DNA of 6,562 bases, from the NCBI GenBank assembly GCA_005879655.1, contig VBJK01000447.1, forward strand, positions 1 through 6,562. Reading direction: 5' to 3'. This DNA comes from Chloroflexota bacterium. Lineage in GTDB: Bacteria; Chloroflexota; Ktedonobacteria; Ktedonobacterales; Ktedonobacteraceae. Shown here one piece after another: positions 6,522-6,562 of the stretch. The position numbers were made by a program, and so were the translations under genes. Below the pieces are notes generated by a model. That model was not told the DNA's origin. It did no database searches and was given only the letters and a program-made list of their open reading frames with translations. Position 1 is the first letter of the stretch. Each line of letters begins with the position of its first letter.

Positions 6522-6562
6522 ATGACAACCAAAGGGCTGTATTTCGACGGCACCAAAAAGCA
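6522..6562 (+). CDS. Start of an unidentified ORF, running off the window
   Basis: ATG at 6522 begins a frame of 13 complete codons, MTTKGLYFDGTKK, which continues past the end of the window. The upstream Shine-Dalgarno site is good. The peptide is too short to assign. Being placed about 115 bp inside the joint with the IS630 remnant, it could be the transposase of a second insertion sequence or an ordinary chromosomal gene. It is on the same strand as the PKS, but the IS remnant lies between, so co-transcription is unlikely to be ancestral. Confidence 0.45.
   Translation, partial: MTTKGLYFDGTKK

Noticed and set aside
6374..6556. Minus-strand 60-codon frame as the N-terminal part of a frameshifted IS630 transposase
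   Set aside because: Its translation has no helix-turn-helix or DDE features and overlaps the catalytic motif in the wrong frame; truncation explains the data better.

Overview
The window holds the 3' end of a large modular type I polyketide synthase (PKS) gene, followed at once by insertion-sequence debris. The PKS frame is open from the first base to the TGA at 6046-6048. It begins inside a ketosynthase (KS), so the true start and all upstream modules lie outside the window. The protein is bacterial secondary metabolism. Organism assignment is tentative: moderate GC by eye, a trans-AT-style KS and IS630-type remnants would fit Ktedonobacterales (Chloroflexota) or Paenibacillus/Brevibacillus-like Bacillota, but nothing here decides it.

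Layout of the PKS (residues counted from base 1): C-terminal part of KS1 (1-194), trans-AT-type post-KS adaptor (211-369), ACP1 (401-477), Pro/charged linker (478-520), complete KS2 (522-946), an in-frame but decayed acyltransferase remnant (core 1051-1276), an unusual dehydratase-like domain (about 1328-1615), ACP2 (1645-1727) and a terminal thioesterase resembling stand-alone type II enzymes (1761-2015). No ketoreductase, enoylreductase or methyltransferase is present.

Reading of the system: the first module looks like a trans-AT module (KS-adaptor-ACP, no AT). The last looks like a cis-AT module whose AT has lost its nucleophile (GHSxG reads GCKSG), its catalytic-His segment and most of the small subdomain, and which has a DH but no KR. 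I infer a chimeric assembly line in which the last module is loaded by an acyltransferase acting in trans. ACP2 would then hand the chain to the fused thioesterase for release. This is the most interesting feature of the window.

Downstream (6049-6562): 39 bp after the PKS stop lies the C-terminal half of an IS630-family DD34E transposase on the minus strand. It is cut off at its 5' side near 6403-6411. Beyond the cut is unrelated sequence with a good Shine-Dalgarno site and the first 13 codons of a plus-strand ORF that runs off the window. This is probably a second mobile element or rearrangement joint, but its identity cannot be read here.
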